NCBI RefSeq assembly: GCF_900143515.1
Contig: NZ_FSQT01000001.1
Coordinates: forward strand, 1,054,001 to 1,118,000
Direction of reading: 5' to 3'
DNA length: 64,000 bases
DNA from: Micromonospora cremea
Lineage (GTDB): Bacteria; Actinomycetota; Actinomycetes; Mycobacteriales; Micromonosporaceae
Within the stretch, counting starts at the first letter, position 1. The number at the start of each line of letters is the position of its first letter. Below, in pieces: positions 37,056 through 46,095 of this stretch. The translations under genes and the position numbers were made by a program. The notes under the pieces were generated by a model, which was not told where the DNA came from, searched no databases, and saw nothing but the letters and a program-made list of their open reading frames with translations.

Positions 37056-38915
37056 GTGATGGCGGGGATCTGGTTGGACGTGCTGGACGAGATCGCCCGC
37101 ACGTGCAACGCACACGGCCGAGGTGACCTGCTCCAGACGGTGCGGCAGAAGCGTGCCCAACTGCTGGACCCGAAGCTTCGCGTCCTGGTCATCGGGGAAC
37201 CGAACCAGGGCAAGAGCCAGCTGATCAACGCGATCATCAACGCGCCGGCCTGCCCGGTCGGCGACGGCCGCACCACCGTTCTGCCGACCGTGGTGCAGCA
37301 CGCCGACGTCGCGTCCGCCGCCGTGGTGCAGGCGCCGCCACCGGCCCCGGGCCGGCCCGCCGGCGCCGCGCCCGCGGCGATCGTCGAGCGGTCTCCGGTG
37401 GCGCTCAACCAGGTCGCGGCGGGGGTGGCCGGCACGATAGGGCGTCGGCCGGGCGGCGGCCCGGCGTACGTCGAGATCGGGCTCCCCCGCGCCCTGCTCG
37501 GCGCCGGACTGGTGCTGGTGGACACTCCCGGCACCGACCAGATCACCGCGCTCGGCGGCAACGCCCCGGTCGCCGCTCCCACCCGTGCGGACACCGTGCT
37601 GCTGGTCTCCGACTCCACTCGGGAACTCTCGGTCACCGAGTTGAACATGTTGCTGCACGCCATGCGCTCGCATCCGAACGTGGTCGTGGTGCAGAGCAAG
37701 ACGGATCTCGTGGCGGACTGGCGCGCGGTCGCCGAGCGCAACCGACAGCACCTGGCCGACGCGGGCGTCCCGGCGCCCGTGATCCCGGTCTCGGCGGCGT
37801 TGCGGCTGCGCGCGGCCGCGGCCGACGACCGTGGCCTCAACGCCGAGTCGGGCTTTCCCGCGCTGATCGCCCGGTTGCAACGGGACCTGTCCGGCAAGGC
37901 CGATCAGCTGGCCCGGGCCTCGGTGCAGGGGGTCGCCCGGACGGTGGTGGAGCAGTTGGCCGCGCCGTTGCGCGCCGAGCTGGCGACCCAGGAGGCCGAG
38001 GAGCAGTCCGGGCCGATCTCCCGGCTGCACGCGGCCCAGCGTGAGGTCGACGAGCTGCGCCGCTGCTCCACCCGGTGGCAGAACACCCTCACCGACGAGA
38101 TGGCCGACCTGCTCTCGGACATCGAGTACGACCTGCGCGACCGGACCCGGCAGATCCTGCGCACGGTGGACGAGGCGTTCGACACGGCCGATCCGTTGGT
38201 CGCGTGGGACACCTTCCAGGACTGGCTGGAGCGGAGCCTGGTGGAGGCGGCGGAGGCGAACCACGAGTGGCTGATCCAGCGCTGCGACTGGATCGCCCGC
38301 CGGGTGGCCGCCAACTTCGCCCGGTACGGCTACGACGTGTTGCCGCCCTGGTCCATGACGATGCCCGAGGACATCGGTGGCCGGCTGCCGGAGCTGGAAC
38401 GGCCGAGGATCGACAAGTTCACCACCGGTCAGAAGCTGTTCACCGGCATGAAGGGCTCGTACGGCGGCATGCTGATGTTCGGTCTGGCGACGACGTTGGC
38501 CGGGATGCCGATGATCAATCCGGTCTCGGTCGGCATCGGCGCGCTCTTCGGCGGCAAGAGCATCCGCGACGAGAGCAAGCAGTTGCTGCGGCGCCGACAG
38601 GCGACCGTCAAGACGGCGATCCAGCGGCATGTCGACGACTTCTTCGTCCGGATGATCAGGGACTGCCGGGACGCCGCCCGGCAGGTGCAGCGGATGCTGC
38701 GCGACCACTTCACGGGGCTGACCGAGGAGCTCCAGGAGGCCATCGTCCAGTCGTTCCGCAGCGCGAAGCAGGAGGCCGACACCGATGCCGCGCTGCGTGA
38801 CCAGCGGCAGCGCGAGATCCGGCTGAAGATGACCCGGTTGGCCGCGCTCTACGAGCAGGCCCAGCAGCTGAGCGCTAGCCGCGCGGCTCCGGTGCTGCTG
38901 GAGCCTCGGGCGTGA
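37056..38915 (+). CDS. dynamin-like GTPase, IniA-like
   Basis: A 619-residue bacterial dynamin-like protein, close to the length of mycobacterial IniA (about 640). GTPase motifs are G1 GEPNQGKSQ, G3 LVDTPGTDQ and G4 QSKTDLV. A long helical stalk follows, and a Gly/Met-rich hydrophobic hairpin at about residues 465-500 (YGGMLMFGLATTLAGMPMINP) corresponds to the membrane-inserting paddle. IniA remodels membranes and is required for isoniazid and ethambutol tolerance in mycobacteria (family knowledge). The start is GTG 37056 or the next codon ATG 37059. Its stop overlaps the IniC-like start by 4 nt, so the two GTPases are made together. Confidence 0.88.
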   Translation: MMAGIWLDVLDEIARTCNAHGRGDLLQTVRQKRAQLLDPKLRVLVIGEPNQGKSQLINAIINAPACPVGDGRTTVLPTVVQHADVASAAVVQAPPPAPGRPAGAAPAAIVERSPVALNQVAAGVAGTIGRRPGGGPAYVEIGLPRALLGAGLVLVDTPGTDQITALGGNAPVAAPTRADTVLLVSDSTRELSVTELNMLLHAMRSHPNVVVVQSKTDLVADWRAVAERNRQHLADAGVPAPVIPVSAALRLRAAAADDRGLNAESGFPALIARLQRDLSGKADQLARASVQGVARTVVEQLAAPLRAELATQEAEEQSGPISRLHAAQREVDELRRCSTRWQNTLTDEMADLLSDIEYDLRDRTRQILRTVDEAFDTADPLVAWDTFQDWLERSLVEAAEANHEWLIQRCDWIARRVAANFARYGYDVLPPWSMTMPEDIGGRLPELERPRIDKFTTGQKLFTGMKGSYGGMLMFGLATTLAGMPMINPVSVGIGALFGGKSIRDESKQLLRRRQATVKTAIQRHVDDFFVRMIRDCRDAARQVQRMLRDHFTGLTEELQEAIVQSFRSAKQEADTDAALRDQRQREIRLKMTRLAALYEQAQQLSASRAAPVLLEPRA

Positions 38916-40372
38916 CCGTCGGGCTGCGGTTGGACGAGGCCGCGTGGGGGTTGCTGCACCAGGCCATCGACCTCTACCAGGACAACCCCCGGGCCGTCGG
39001 GCGGTTGCGGCATCAGGTGGCCCGGTTGGAGCAACCGCTGCGGATCGCGGTCGCGGGCCCCTGGCGTGCCGGCAAGTCGACGGTGCTGAACGCGCTGATG
39101 GGGGAGGAGGTCGCGCCGGTCGAGGGAGCCGACGGCGTCTTCACCTGGTACGAGGACGGCGCCCAGCCGCACGCCACCGCATACCCGGCCGGCCAGCCTC
39201 CGCAGGAGTTGACGGTGGTCAAGTCGGCGACCGGGATGCGGGTGGACCTCGGCTGGGGGGCGGGGGAGGTGCGCGACATCGTGGTGCAGTGGCCGACGCG
39301 CGCACTGCGCCAGGTGACCCTCATCGACACCCCGGCGGCCACCAGCAGCGGTGAACAGGGTCGCGTGCCGGTGATGGACCGGGTGCTGCGGGACGCGGAC
39401 GCGGTGTTGTACCTGACCCGCGATGGTCGCGACAGCGATCTGCGGGCGTTGGAGTCCGGCCGGGAGAGTGCGGTCGGGCAGGCCGCGCCGGTAAATGTGA
39501 TCATGGTGCTGTCCCGCGCGGACGAGACCGGTGGTGGCCGGATCGACGGGCTGCTCACCGCCCGCCAGCTGGCCCGGCGGCACCACCGGGATCCGCGGGT
39601 CAGCGCGCTCTGCGTGAACGTGGTGGCGTGTAGCGGGGCGATCGGTCTGGCGGGCCGGATGCTCAGCGAGTCGGACTTCGCCGCGCTCGCGACGCTGGCC
39701 CGGGTGTCCCGGGCGGAGCTGGAGGCGCACCTGCTCTCCGCCGACCGCTTCCTCCGTGGCGAACTGCCGGTACGGCTGGACCCCGAGGTGCGCGCGGCAC
39801 TGCTGGATCGGTTCGGGCTCTTCGGGATCCGGCTGGCGGCCACCCTGGTCCGTAGCGGCTTCGACAGCCGGGTGAAGCTGTCCGCCGAACTCATCCGCCG
39901 TAGTGGGCTCACCGAGCTGCGCGAGTCGATGACCCGCTGCTTTCTCGATCGCCGCGACACGCTGAAGGCCCGGTCGGCGTTGGCCGCTGTGGAGGCCCTG
40001 GTGCGAGCCGAGCCCGTGCGGGGCGCCGACGAGCTGGTCGGCGCGGTCGAGCAGATCCTCGCCGGTGCGCACGAGTTCCGGGAGCTCCGCCTGCTGGTCA
40101 CGCTGCGCAACAGCCGGCTCGGGTTCGACGCCGAGCTGGTCGCCGAGGCGCAGCGGCTGATCGGTGGCGACGGGGTCGGGCTGGCGGCCCGACTCGGCGT
40201 CGAGCACGAGGCGACCGTGCAGCGGCTCTGGGAGGTCGCCGCCGAGGCGCAGTGGCGATGGCGGGACCGGGCCGAGGACCCGCTGCTCCCACTGGCTCAA
40301 CGGCGCGGCGCGCAGGTCATCGTCCGCAGCTGCGAGGGGATGCTCGCCGAGCTGGCCGCCGGCGGCCGGTGA
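38912..40372 (+). CDS. dynamin-like GTPase, IniC-like
   Basis: A 486-residue dynamin-family GTPase, near the length of mycobacterial IniC (about 493). G1 is GPWRAGKSTVLNAL, G3 LIDTPAATSS and G4 LSRADETG. The helical C-terminal half lacks an obvious hydrophobic paddle, unlike its partner, as expected if the pair forms an asymmetric heteromer with only one membrane-inserting subunit. GTG start overlaps the upstream stop (GTGA). The gene closes the B-A-C operon; the following 519 bp carry operators for the next locus. Confidence 0.88.
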   Translation: MTVGLRLDEAAWGLLHQAIDLYQDNPRAVGRLRHQVARLEQPLRIAVAGPWRAGKSTVLNALMGEEVAPVEGADGVFTWYEDGAQPHATAYPAGQPPQELTVVKSATGMRVDLGWGAGEVRDIVVQWPTRALRQVTLIDTPAATSSGEQGRVPVMDRVLRDADAVLYLTRDGRDSDLRALESGRESAVGQAAPVNVIMVLSRADETGGGRIDGLLTARQLARRHHRDPRVSALCVNVVACSGAIGLAGRMLSESDFAALATLARVSRAELEAHLLSADRFLRGELPVRLDPEVRAALLDRFGLFGIRLAATLVRSGFDSRVKLSAELIRRSGLTELRESMTRCFLDRRDTLKARSALAAVEALVRAEPVRGADELVGAVEQILAGAHEFRELRLLVTLRNSRLGFDAELVAEAQRLIGGDGVGLAARLGVEHEATVQRLWEVAAEAQWRWRDRAEDPLLPLAQRRGAQVIVRSCEGMLAELAAGGR

Positions 40373-40397
40373 TCCGGCGGCGGGACTGCCGGTCTAC

Positions 40398-40423
40398 CGA
40401 AACCTTTTCGCAAGCTTTTCAGG
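40398..40423. promoter_or_regulatory. composite LacI-type operator (site 1)
   Basis: CGAAA-CCT-TTTCG is immediately followed by CAA-GCT-TTTCAGG. The same 26-bp layout with identical fixed bases recurs at 61488-61513 directly before a lacI gene. It probably binds one or both LacI regulators of this locus. Confidence 0.65.
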
Positions 40424-40540
40424 AGTCCGGCAGCCGTTTGCGGGCTCGAATCCCCGGCAGGCCAGGTGCCCAGTCTGCCTACGTAGGACGGCAAGGAAGC
40501 CAGTAAGAGCGGTTCAGGTTTTACCCGCCTGACATCTTGC

Positions 40541-40554
40541 CGAAACCGTTTTCG
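40541..40554. promoter_or_regulatory. LacI-type operator (site 2)
   Basis: CGAAACCGTTTTCG: CGAAA and TTTCG arms around a 4-bp centre containing CG, the usual LacI-family geometry. It lies about 340 bp before the binding-protein gene of the importer. Confidence 0.65.
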
Positions 40555-40891
40555 TGCGCGACGCTAGCGGCGGAAGTGACATCCACCACCCCGGTCGCGG
40601 CGGTAATGACGTGCTGCACGAGCCGCGCCGGATTCGGCGGGAGGCGGGGGCGCGATTTGGACGTTGCAATCTCGCGACATGCCGGACGGTCGCCAGTGGA
40701 CCGATGCACACCACTGTCGCCAGATCTGCCTGGCGGTCACCGCGAGCGGTCGCGGTGGTCGACGGCATCGCCCTGGCGTCGCGGCTCCGGCCCGCCCCGG
40801 CGATACCAACGAATGAAGGACCCGGACTGATCCTCGCTCGCGGAACCCGCGTAGCGGCTCCCTCCGAACGATGAACCCTAGGAGAGCAACC

Positions 40892-42187
40892 ATGATGAGA
40901 ACCTTGAGCAGGCGCACTGCTCTGCGTTCATTGGCAGGAGTCCTCGTGGCGGCGCTGACCGTGGGCGTGGCCGCGTGCAGCAGCGACGACGGCGGCACGA
41001 GCGCGGCCGAGGCCGGGCCCAACGGCGTCGACGACGGCAGCGAGCTCACCCTGTGGACCCGCGCGCCCCTGGAGAAGCAGGCGAAGCTTCTCGTCGACGC
41101 GTACAACGCCGGCCACCAGAACAAGGTCAAGCTGACCGTCGTACCCAACGACGACTACGTCGCGAAGGTCGGTGCGGCGGCAGGCTCGGACGGCCTTCCG
41201 GACCTCTTCGCCGCGGACATCGTCTACGTGCCGAACTGGGTGAAGCAGGGCCTCTTCCAGGATCTCAGCGCCAACATCGACGGCCTCAGCTTCAAGGACT
41301 CCATCAACAAGGGCCACCTCTCGGCCGGCACCGTGGAGGGCAAGAAGCACGTCCTGCCCTTCGTGCTGGACCTGTCGATGCTGTTCTGGAACAAGCAGCT
41401 GTTCAAGGAGGCCGGGCTGGACCCGGAGAAGGCCCCGGCGACGCTCGACGAGTACGCCGCCGCCGCCAAGGCGGTCCAGGCGACCAAGAAGAACGGCGTC
41501 TACGGCACGGCGACCGGTCTGAACTGCGGCGGCTGCCTGGTCTTCACCTGGTTCCCGTCGATCTGGGCCGGCGGCGGGGAGGTGCTGAGCGAGGACGGCA
41601 CCGAGTCCAAGCTCGCCGACGACACCGCCCAGAAGGTCTACAGCACCTGGAACGACCTGTGGAAGTCCGGTGCCGTTCTGCCCGCCTCCGAGGGTGAGAC
41701 GGGTCCGACCTGGACCGCCCCGTTCACCGAGGGCAAGGTCGGTCTGATGCTCTACCCGGCGACGCTGCTCTCCTCCACCCCGTTCGACGTCGGTGTGGCC
41801 CCGATCCCCGGCCCCAGCGGTGGTGGCTCCACCTTCGTCGGCGGGGACGGCATCGGCGTGTCGAAGGACTCGAAGAAGGCGGCTCAGGCCTGGAACTTCC
41901 TCAGCTGGATGATGTCCGAGGACGCCCAGGTCGAGGTGCTGGCGAAGAACAAGGACGTGGTGTCCCGCGCCGACCTCGCGAACAACAAGTACGCCGCCGA
42001 GGACCCGCGGCTGGTCACCATCAACGAGGCGGCCGGCAAGGGCGACACCCCCGTCGCACTGAACTTCCAGCAGGCGTTCAACGCGCCGAACAGCCCCTGG
42101 CTGACCCTCGTCCGCAATCGGGTGCTGAACGGCAGCGGCGACCTGCAGAAGGACAACGGCGAGATCACCGCCGTGCTCAAGCAGTAG
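40892..42187 (+). CDS. ABC sugar transporter substrate-binding lipoprotein
   Basis: A 431-residue extracellular solute-binding protein of family 1. The signal peptide ends in a lipobox, LTVGVAACSSDDGG, predicting lipidation of the cysteine at about residue 29. The mature part has the maltose-binding-like order ELTLWTRAPLEKQ, DDYVAKVGAAAGSDGLPDLFAAD and WNFLSWMMSEDAQVEVL. It should deliver an oligosaccharide to the two permeases encoded next; the surrounding enzymes suggest beta-L-arabinobiose or arabinose. ATG 40892 is set by AGGAGAG; an earlier in-frame ATG at 40871 lacks a ribosome site. Confidence 0.92.
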   Translation: MMRTLSRRTALRSLAGVLVAALTVGVAACSSDDGGTSAAEAGPNGVDDGSELTLWTRAPLEKQAKLLVDAYNAGHQNKVKLTVVPNDDYVAKVGAAAGSDGLPDLFAADIVYVPNWVKQGLFQDLSANIDGLSFKDSINKGHLSAGTVEGKKHVLPFVLDLSMLFWNKQLFKEAGLDPEKAPATLDEYAAAAKAVQATKKNGVYGTATGLNCGGCLVFTWFPSIWAGGGEVLSEDGTESKLADDTAQKVYSTWNDLWKSGAVLPASEGETGPTWTAPFTEGKVGLMLYPATLLSSTPFDVGVAPIPGPSGGGSTFVGGDGIGVSKDSKKAAQAWNFLSWMMSEDAQVEVLAKNKDVVSRADLANNKYAAEDPRLVTINEAAGKGDTPVALNFQQAFNAPNSPWLTLVRNRVLNGSGDLQKDNGEITAVLKQ

Positions 42188-42198
42188 GTGCGCACCGC

Positions 42199-42241
42199 GG
42201 GCGTGTGCCGACCAATGCCTCCCAAGGGCCGGCACACGCCC
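42199..42241 (+). terminator. 12-bp stem-loop between binding protein and permease
   Basis: GGGCGTGTGCCG at 42199-42210 pairs perfectly with CGGCACACGCCC at 42230-42241 (19-nt loop), 11 nt after the binding-protein stop. In sugar ABC operons such hairpins protect the upstream message or partly terminate transcription, giving more binding protein than permease. Confidence 0.7.
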
Positions 42242-42304
42242 ACGGCGGGAAACGACCCGCAGGTGTCAGCGACCGCCCCCCCGCCGATCGATCGAGAGGT
42301 TCCC

Positions 42305-43222
42305 ATGAGAGTCACCGCACCGTCTCGCCCGCCCAGTGCGGCGATGCGGGACCGTGCCCGTCCGCGCGGCCGTCAAGCTGTGCTGGGCTGGCTCTACGCG
42401 ACACCGACCGCGGTGTTCGTCGTGGCGCTGTTCGCCGTGCCGCTGCTGCTCGTCATCAAGATGTCGGTGTCGAGATGGCCGCTGCTCTCCGGCGACCAGG
42501 GAGTCAACGCTCCCGACAACTTCGTGAAAGCGGTCAACCACCGGTTCTTCACCGACTCGGTGGTGTTCACCGTCAAGTACACCGTGCTCGCGACCGTGCT
42601 GCTCCTGGCCCTCGGCCTGGGGCTGGCCCTGCTCGTGCAGGAGTCGAGCCGGTGGAACAACCTGCTCCGTGCGTCGTTTCTGATTCCCAGCGCCCTCGGG
42701 CTGGCGTCGGCGTCCCTGTTGTTCTACGTGCTCTATTCGCCGTACGCGAGCCCACTGGCGCCGGTGATGGATCGTTTCGGCGTCACCTTCCTCGGTTCAC
42801 CGACCGCGGCGCTCATCTCGACGACCTTCCTCATCGTGTGGCGCTACGCCGGCTTCTACATGGTGCTCATGCTGGTCGGCCTGCAGGGCATACCGGCGGA
42901 CGTCTTCGAGGCCGCCCGGGCGGACGGCGCCAGCCGGTGGCAGACCTTCCGGAAGATCACCCTGCCGCTGCTGCGTCCGACCCTCGCACTGACGACCGTG
43001 CTCTGCGTGACCGGTTCCCTGCTCGCCTTCGAGCAGTTCTACATCCTGACCAAGGGCGGTCCGGACAACAGCACGATCACCGTCGTCCAGCTCATCTACA
43101 TGGTGGCGTTCCAAGGTCAGAACGACCTCGGTGTGGCGGCAGCCCTCTCCGTCATCGTGCTGCTGGCCCTGGTCCTCATCAACGCGCTGCAACTGCGCGC
43201 CTTCCGGTCCGAGGAGAGCTGA
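42305..43222 (+). CDS. sugar ABC transporter permease (MalF/UgpA type)
   Basis: A 305-residue inner-membrane permease with six hydrophobic segments. The EAA loop that docks the ATPase is seen as EAARADGASRWQTFRKITLPLLRP. It pairs with the second permease. A polar 30-residue N-terminus precedes the first helix (WLYATPTAVFVVALFAVPLLLV). ATG 42305 has GAGAGG upstream. No ATPase gene occurs in this operon, so a shared MsiK-like ATPase encoded elsewhere is expected, as in Streptomyces sugar importers. Confidence 0.92.
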   Translation: MRVTAPSRPPSAAMRDRARPRGRQAVLGWLYATPTAVFVVALFAVPLLLVIKMSVSRWPLLSGDQGVNAPDNFVKAVNHRFFTDSVVFTVKYTVLATVLLLALGLGLALLVQESSRWNNLLRASFLIPSALGLASASLLFYVLYSPYASPLAPVMDRFGVTFLGSPTAALISTTFLIVWRYAGFYMVLMLVGLQGIPADVFEAARADGASRWQTFRKITLPLLRPTLALTTVLCVTGSLLAFEQFYILTKGGPDNSTITVVQLIYMVAFQGQNDLGVAAALSVIVLLALVLINALQLRAFRSEES

Positions 43223-43227
43223 CGCCG

Positions 43228-44139
43228 ATGGTCACCGCATCCCGTTCCCGCACCGGTCGCGGCGGGCCTCCGCCATCCGCAGCGGCGCCGGGTCGCCTCA
43301 CCGGCCCCAGGGGTGTCACCATCGCCGGCATCGCGCTGCGCACACCGTACTGGGTGTTCTCCGGATCGGTGGGACTGATCTTCCTGGCTCCGCTCCTCTG
43401 GGCGGCCGTCGCCTCGGTGGGCCCGCGGGCCGGCACCAACCAGGTGGACGGCTGGGGCTTTGGCAACTACGAAACGTTGGCGAACTATCAGGCCGGCATC
43501 TGGCGCTACCTCGCGAACACGGCCTTCGTCGCCCTGCTCGCGGTCGCCCTGACGCTGCTGATCTCCCTCCTCGGTGGTTACGCGTTCGCCCGGTTTCGCT
43601 TTCCCGGCAAGAACATCCTGTTCCTGGTCACGCTCGCCATCCTGATGGTCCCGTACGCGACGTTGCTGATCCCGCTGTACGTGCTGCTCAACCAGGTGGG
43701 GCTGGAGAACTCTCTCGTCGGCGTGGCCCTCGTGCTCACGATGTTCCAGCTGCCGTTCTCCACATTCCTGATGCGCATCTCCTTCGAGGCGGTGCCCCGC
43801 GAACTGGACGAGGCCGCAATGGTCGACGGGTGCTCGACGTTCAGCGCTCTGTGGCGGGTGCTGTTGCCCGCGGTGAAGCCGGGCCTCATCACCGTCGGGC
43901 TGTTCGCGTTCCTCACCGCGTGGAACGACTTCATGGCACCGCTGATCCTCATCAACGACAGCGAGCGCATGACCCTTCCGCTCGCTGTGTCCAATCTGCG
44001 GGGCCAGGTCCAGGGTGTCGTCGACTACGGGGCGACCGAAGCGGGCGTCGTCGTTCTCGCCCTTCCGTGCATCGTCCTGTTCCTGCTGCTCCAACGACAC
44101 TACGTGCGCGGCTTCATGTCCGGCGCGATGAAAGGATGA
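43228..44139 (+). CDS. sugar ABC transporter permease (MalG/UgpE type)
   Basis: A 303-residue permease, partner of the preceding gene, which ends 5 nt upstream. It has six membrane segments, the EAA motif DEAAMVDGCSTFSALWRVLLPAVKPG and the C-terminal tail RHYVRGFMSGAMKG typical of this subfamily. ATG 43228 follows GAGGAGAG. The stop codon overlaps a possible start of the GH127 gene, so importer and cytoplasmic hydrolase are translationally linked. Confidence 0.92.
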   Translation: MVTASRSRTGRGGPPPSAAAPGRLTGPRGVTIAGIALRTPYWVFSGSVGLIFLAPLLWAAVASVGPRAGTNQVDGWGFGNYETLANYQAGIWRYLANTAFVALLAVALTLLISLLGGYAFARFRFPGKNILFLVTLAILMVPYATLLIPLYVLLNQVGLENSLVGVALVLTMFQLPFSTFLMRISFEAVPRELDEAAMVDGCSTFSALWRVLLPAVKPGLITVGLFAFLTAWNDFMAPLILINDSERMTLPLAVSNLRGQVQGVVDYGATEAGVVVLALPCIVLFLLLQRHYVRGFMSGAMKG

Positions 44140-44141
44140 CC

Positions 44142-46064
44142 ATGAGCGGCACCGTACCTACGGCCGCCCCCGTCCTGCCGATCCGTGGCCGGCTCCGGCC
44201 GCTCGGGCTGGACCAGGTCCGGATCACGGGTGGATTCTGGGCCGAGCGTCAATCGATCAACGCCGCCGCGACCCTCCCGCACATCGAGCACTGGCTCGAG
44301 CGTGCGGGCTGGATCGGCAACTTCGACCTCGCCGTCCAGGGCGACCTGTCGCGCGATCGCCGTGGACGCGAGTTCTCCGACTCGGAGATCTACAAGTTCC
44401 TCGAGGCGATGGCCTGGGAGATCGGCCGGACCGGCGATGCCGAGCTGGAGTCGAGGTTTCGCGCCATCGTGCGACGGGTGGCCGCGGCGCAGCAAGCCGA
44501 CGGTTACGTCAACACCAGGTTCGGTCGCCCAGGGCAGGCGCCCCGGTGGTCCGACCTCGAATGGGGTCATGAGCTCTACTGCGTCGGTCATCTCCTGCAA
44601 GCCGCGGTCGCCCGTGCCCGAACGCGTCCGGGCGCGGACGACGGGTTGTTCGAGGTCGCCCGCCGTGCCGCCGACAACGTGTGCGAGACATTCGGACCGG
44701 ACGGCATCGACGGCCTCTGCGGGCACCCGGAGATCGAGACCGCGCTGGTGGAGTTCGCCCGGGTCACCGGCGATGACCGCTACCTGACCCAGGCCGCTCT
44801 CTTCGTCGACCGGCGGGGACACGGGCGGCTCAGCGATGTGGAATTCGGTCGGGAGTACTTCCAGGACGAACGTCCCGTCCGGGAGGCGACGGTCCTGCGG
44901 GGGCACGCGGTACGGGCGAACTACCTCGCCGCCGGCGTAGCCGACGTGGCCGTCGAACTGAAGGACGCCAGCCTGCTGGACGCGGTACGCACCCAGTGGA
45001 GCAACGGGGTGGCCCGGCGCACGTACGTCACCGGCGGGCAGGGCTCCCGGCACCAGGACGAGGCGTTCGGCGAGGACTGGGTGCTGCCTCCCGACCGTGC
45101 CTACTCCGAGACCTGCGCCGGCGTCGGTTCGGTGATGCTCGCGTGGCGGCTGCTGCTCGCCGACGGCGACCCCCGGTACGCCGACCTCATCGAGCGGACG
45201 CTGTTCAACGTGGTGTCGACCTCGCCGTCGGCCGACGGGCGGAGCTTCTTCTACACCAACACCCTGCACCGCCGCGAGCTCGGCACCCTGCCCGACGCCG
45301 ACCGGCCCAGCCTGCGCGCGGCGGCCTCGCTGCGGGCGCCCTGGTTCGAGGTCTCCTGCTGCCCGACCAACGTCGCCCGTACCCTGGCCAGCCTGTCGGC
45401 CTACGTCGCGACGTCCGATGACGAGGGTCTCCAGCTTCACCAGTACCTGCCCGGCACCGTCGAGCACCGCCTGCCCGACGGGCGTGACCTGTGCGTGAGC
45501 ATCGCGACCGACTACCCCCACGGTGAGCAGGTCCGGGTGCGGATCGAGAGCGACGACGACCGCCCCTGGTCGCTGTCGTTGCGGGTGCCCGGTTGGGCGG
45601 CCCAGGGTGCGACGCTGACCGTCGACGGAGACACCCGCCCGGTCGGTCCGGGCTTCGCCACCGAGAGCCGGACGTGGCGACGGGGCGACGAGATCGTTCT
45701 GTCCCTGCCGATGACGCCCCGGTTCACCTACCCGGACGCGCGCATCGACACCGTTCGTGGCTGCGTCGCGGTGGAGCACGGCCCCCTCGTGCTCGCCCTG
45801 GAGTCCGTGGACGTGCCCGGCGTCGAGACGGTCGACGAACTGCGCGTCGACACCAGCCAACCGCCCCGCCTCGTGCATGGCCGCGTCACCGTGCGCTGCC
45901 GGCGTGTCCATTCGCGCGACCACGACTGGCCCTACCGGGCCGACGCGGTCGAGTCGGCGCCGGTGGTCGGCGAGGACCTCGACGAGGTGGCGCTGGTGGA
46001 GTACCACGACTGGGCCAACCGAGGGCCCTCGACCATGCGCGTCTGGCTCCCGACAGCGCGCTGA
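44142..46064 (+). CDS. hypBA1: cytoplasmic GH127 beta-L-arabinofuranosidase (HypBA1-like)
   Basis: A 640-residue enzyme without signal peptide, matching HypBA1 of Bifidobacterium longum in length (658) and in its zinc-thiolate active site: Glu323 and Cys325 in SETCAG, Cys406-Cys407 in FEVSCCPTN (Cys406 corresponding to the nucleophile) and a likely acid/base Glu307 sixteen residues before Glu323, the same spacing as in HypBA1. It releases L-arabinose from beta-1,2-arabinobiose. Directly downstream of the importer, it should act on the imported disaccharide. ATG 44142 has AAAGGA at 5 nt; ATG 44136, overlapping the permease stop, is the alternative. Confidence 0.9.
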   Translation: MSGTVPTAAPVLPIRGRLRPLGLDQVRITGGFWAERQSINAAATLPHIEHWLERAGWIGNFDLAVQGDLSRDRRGREFSDSEIYKFLEAMAWEIGRTGDAELESRFRAIVRRVAAAQQADGYVNTRFGRPGQAPRWSDLEWGHELYCVGHLLQAAVARARTRPGADDGLFEVARRAADNVCETFGPDGIDGLCGHPEIETALVEFARVTGDDRYLTQAALFVDRRGHGRLSDVEFGREYFQDERPVREATVLRGHAVRANYLAAGVADVAVELKDASLLDAVRTQWSNGVARRTYVTGGQGSRHQDEAFGEDWVLPPDRAYSETCAGVGSVMLAWRLLLADGDPRYADLIERTLFNVVSTSPSADGRSFFYTNTLHRRELGTLPDADRPSLRAAASLRAPWFEVSCCPTNVARTLASLSAYVATSDDEGLQLHQYLPGTVEHRLPDGRDLCVSIATDYPHGEQVRVRIESDDDRPWSLSLRVPGWAAQGATLTVDGDTRPVGPGFATESRTWRRGDEIVLSLPMTPRFTYPDARIDTVRGCVAVEHGPLVLALESVDVPGVETVDELRVDTSQPPRLVHGRVTVRCRRVHSRDHDWPYRADAVESAPVVGEDLDEVALVEYHDWANRGPSTMRVWLPTAR

Positions 46065-46095
46065 CCAGATGTCACGGGCCGAGAGGCTCCCTGAT

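Larger units (their letters stand above)
40373..40891. promoter_or_regulatory. 519-bp intergenic region upstream of the sugar importer
   Basis: No convincing gene. It holds a composite LacI-type element at 40398-40423, a second palindrome at 40541-40554, three inverted copies of a 7-mer (CTGCCGG at 40386-40392, CCGGCAG at 40427-40433 and 40454-40460), the palindrome CTACGTAG at 40478-40485, and a perfect 8-bp stem with GCGG loop at 40738-40757. The importer promoter is probably near the operators, which would leave a leader of some 300 nt before the binding-protein ATG. Confidence 0.6.

Noticed and set aside
38912..40372. Treating the second dynamin-like gene as a general ribosome-assembly GTPase (Era/EngA type).
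   Set aside because: Length, the helical C-terminal half, the overlap with the IniA-like gene and the B-A-C order fit IniC; there is no KH domain.
40386..40464. A tRNA-like stretch: CTGCCGG and CCGGCAG 62 nt apart, followed by GCCA, and GGGCTCGAATCCCC at 40442-40455 resembling a T-arm.
   Set aside because: With the acceptor pairing fixed, the T-arm stem does not form and no D-loop GG or anticodon arm can be drawn. The inverted 7-mers more likely belong to the intergenic regulatory region.
43131..44141. In-frame upstream extension of the cytoplasmic GH127 gene through the second permease.
   Set aside because: The extension lies opposite in frame to the permease and shows shadow composition; HypBA1-type homology starts at about 44142.
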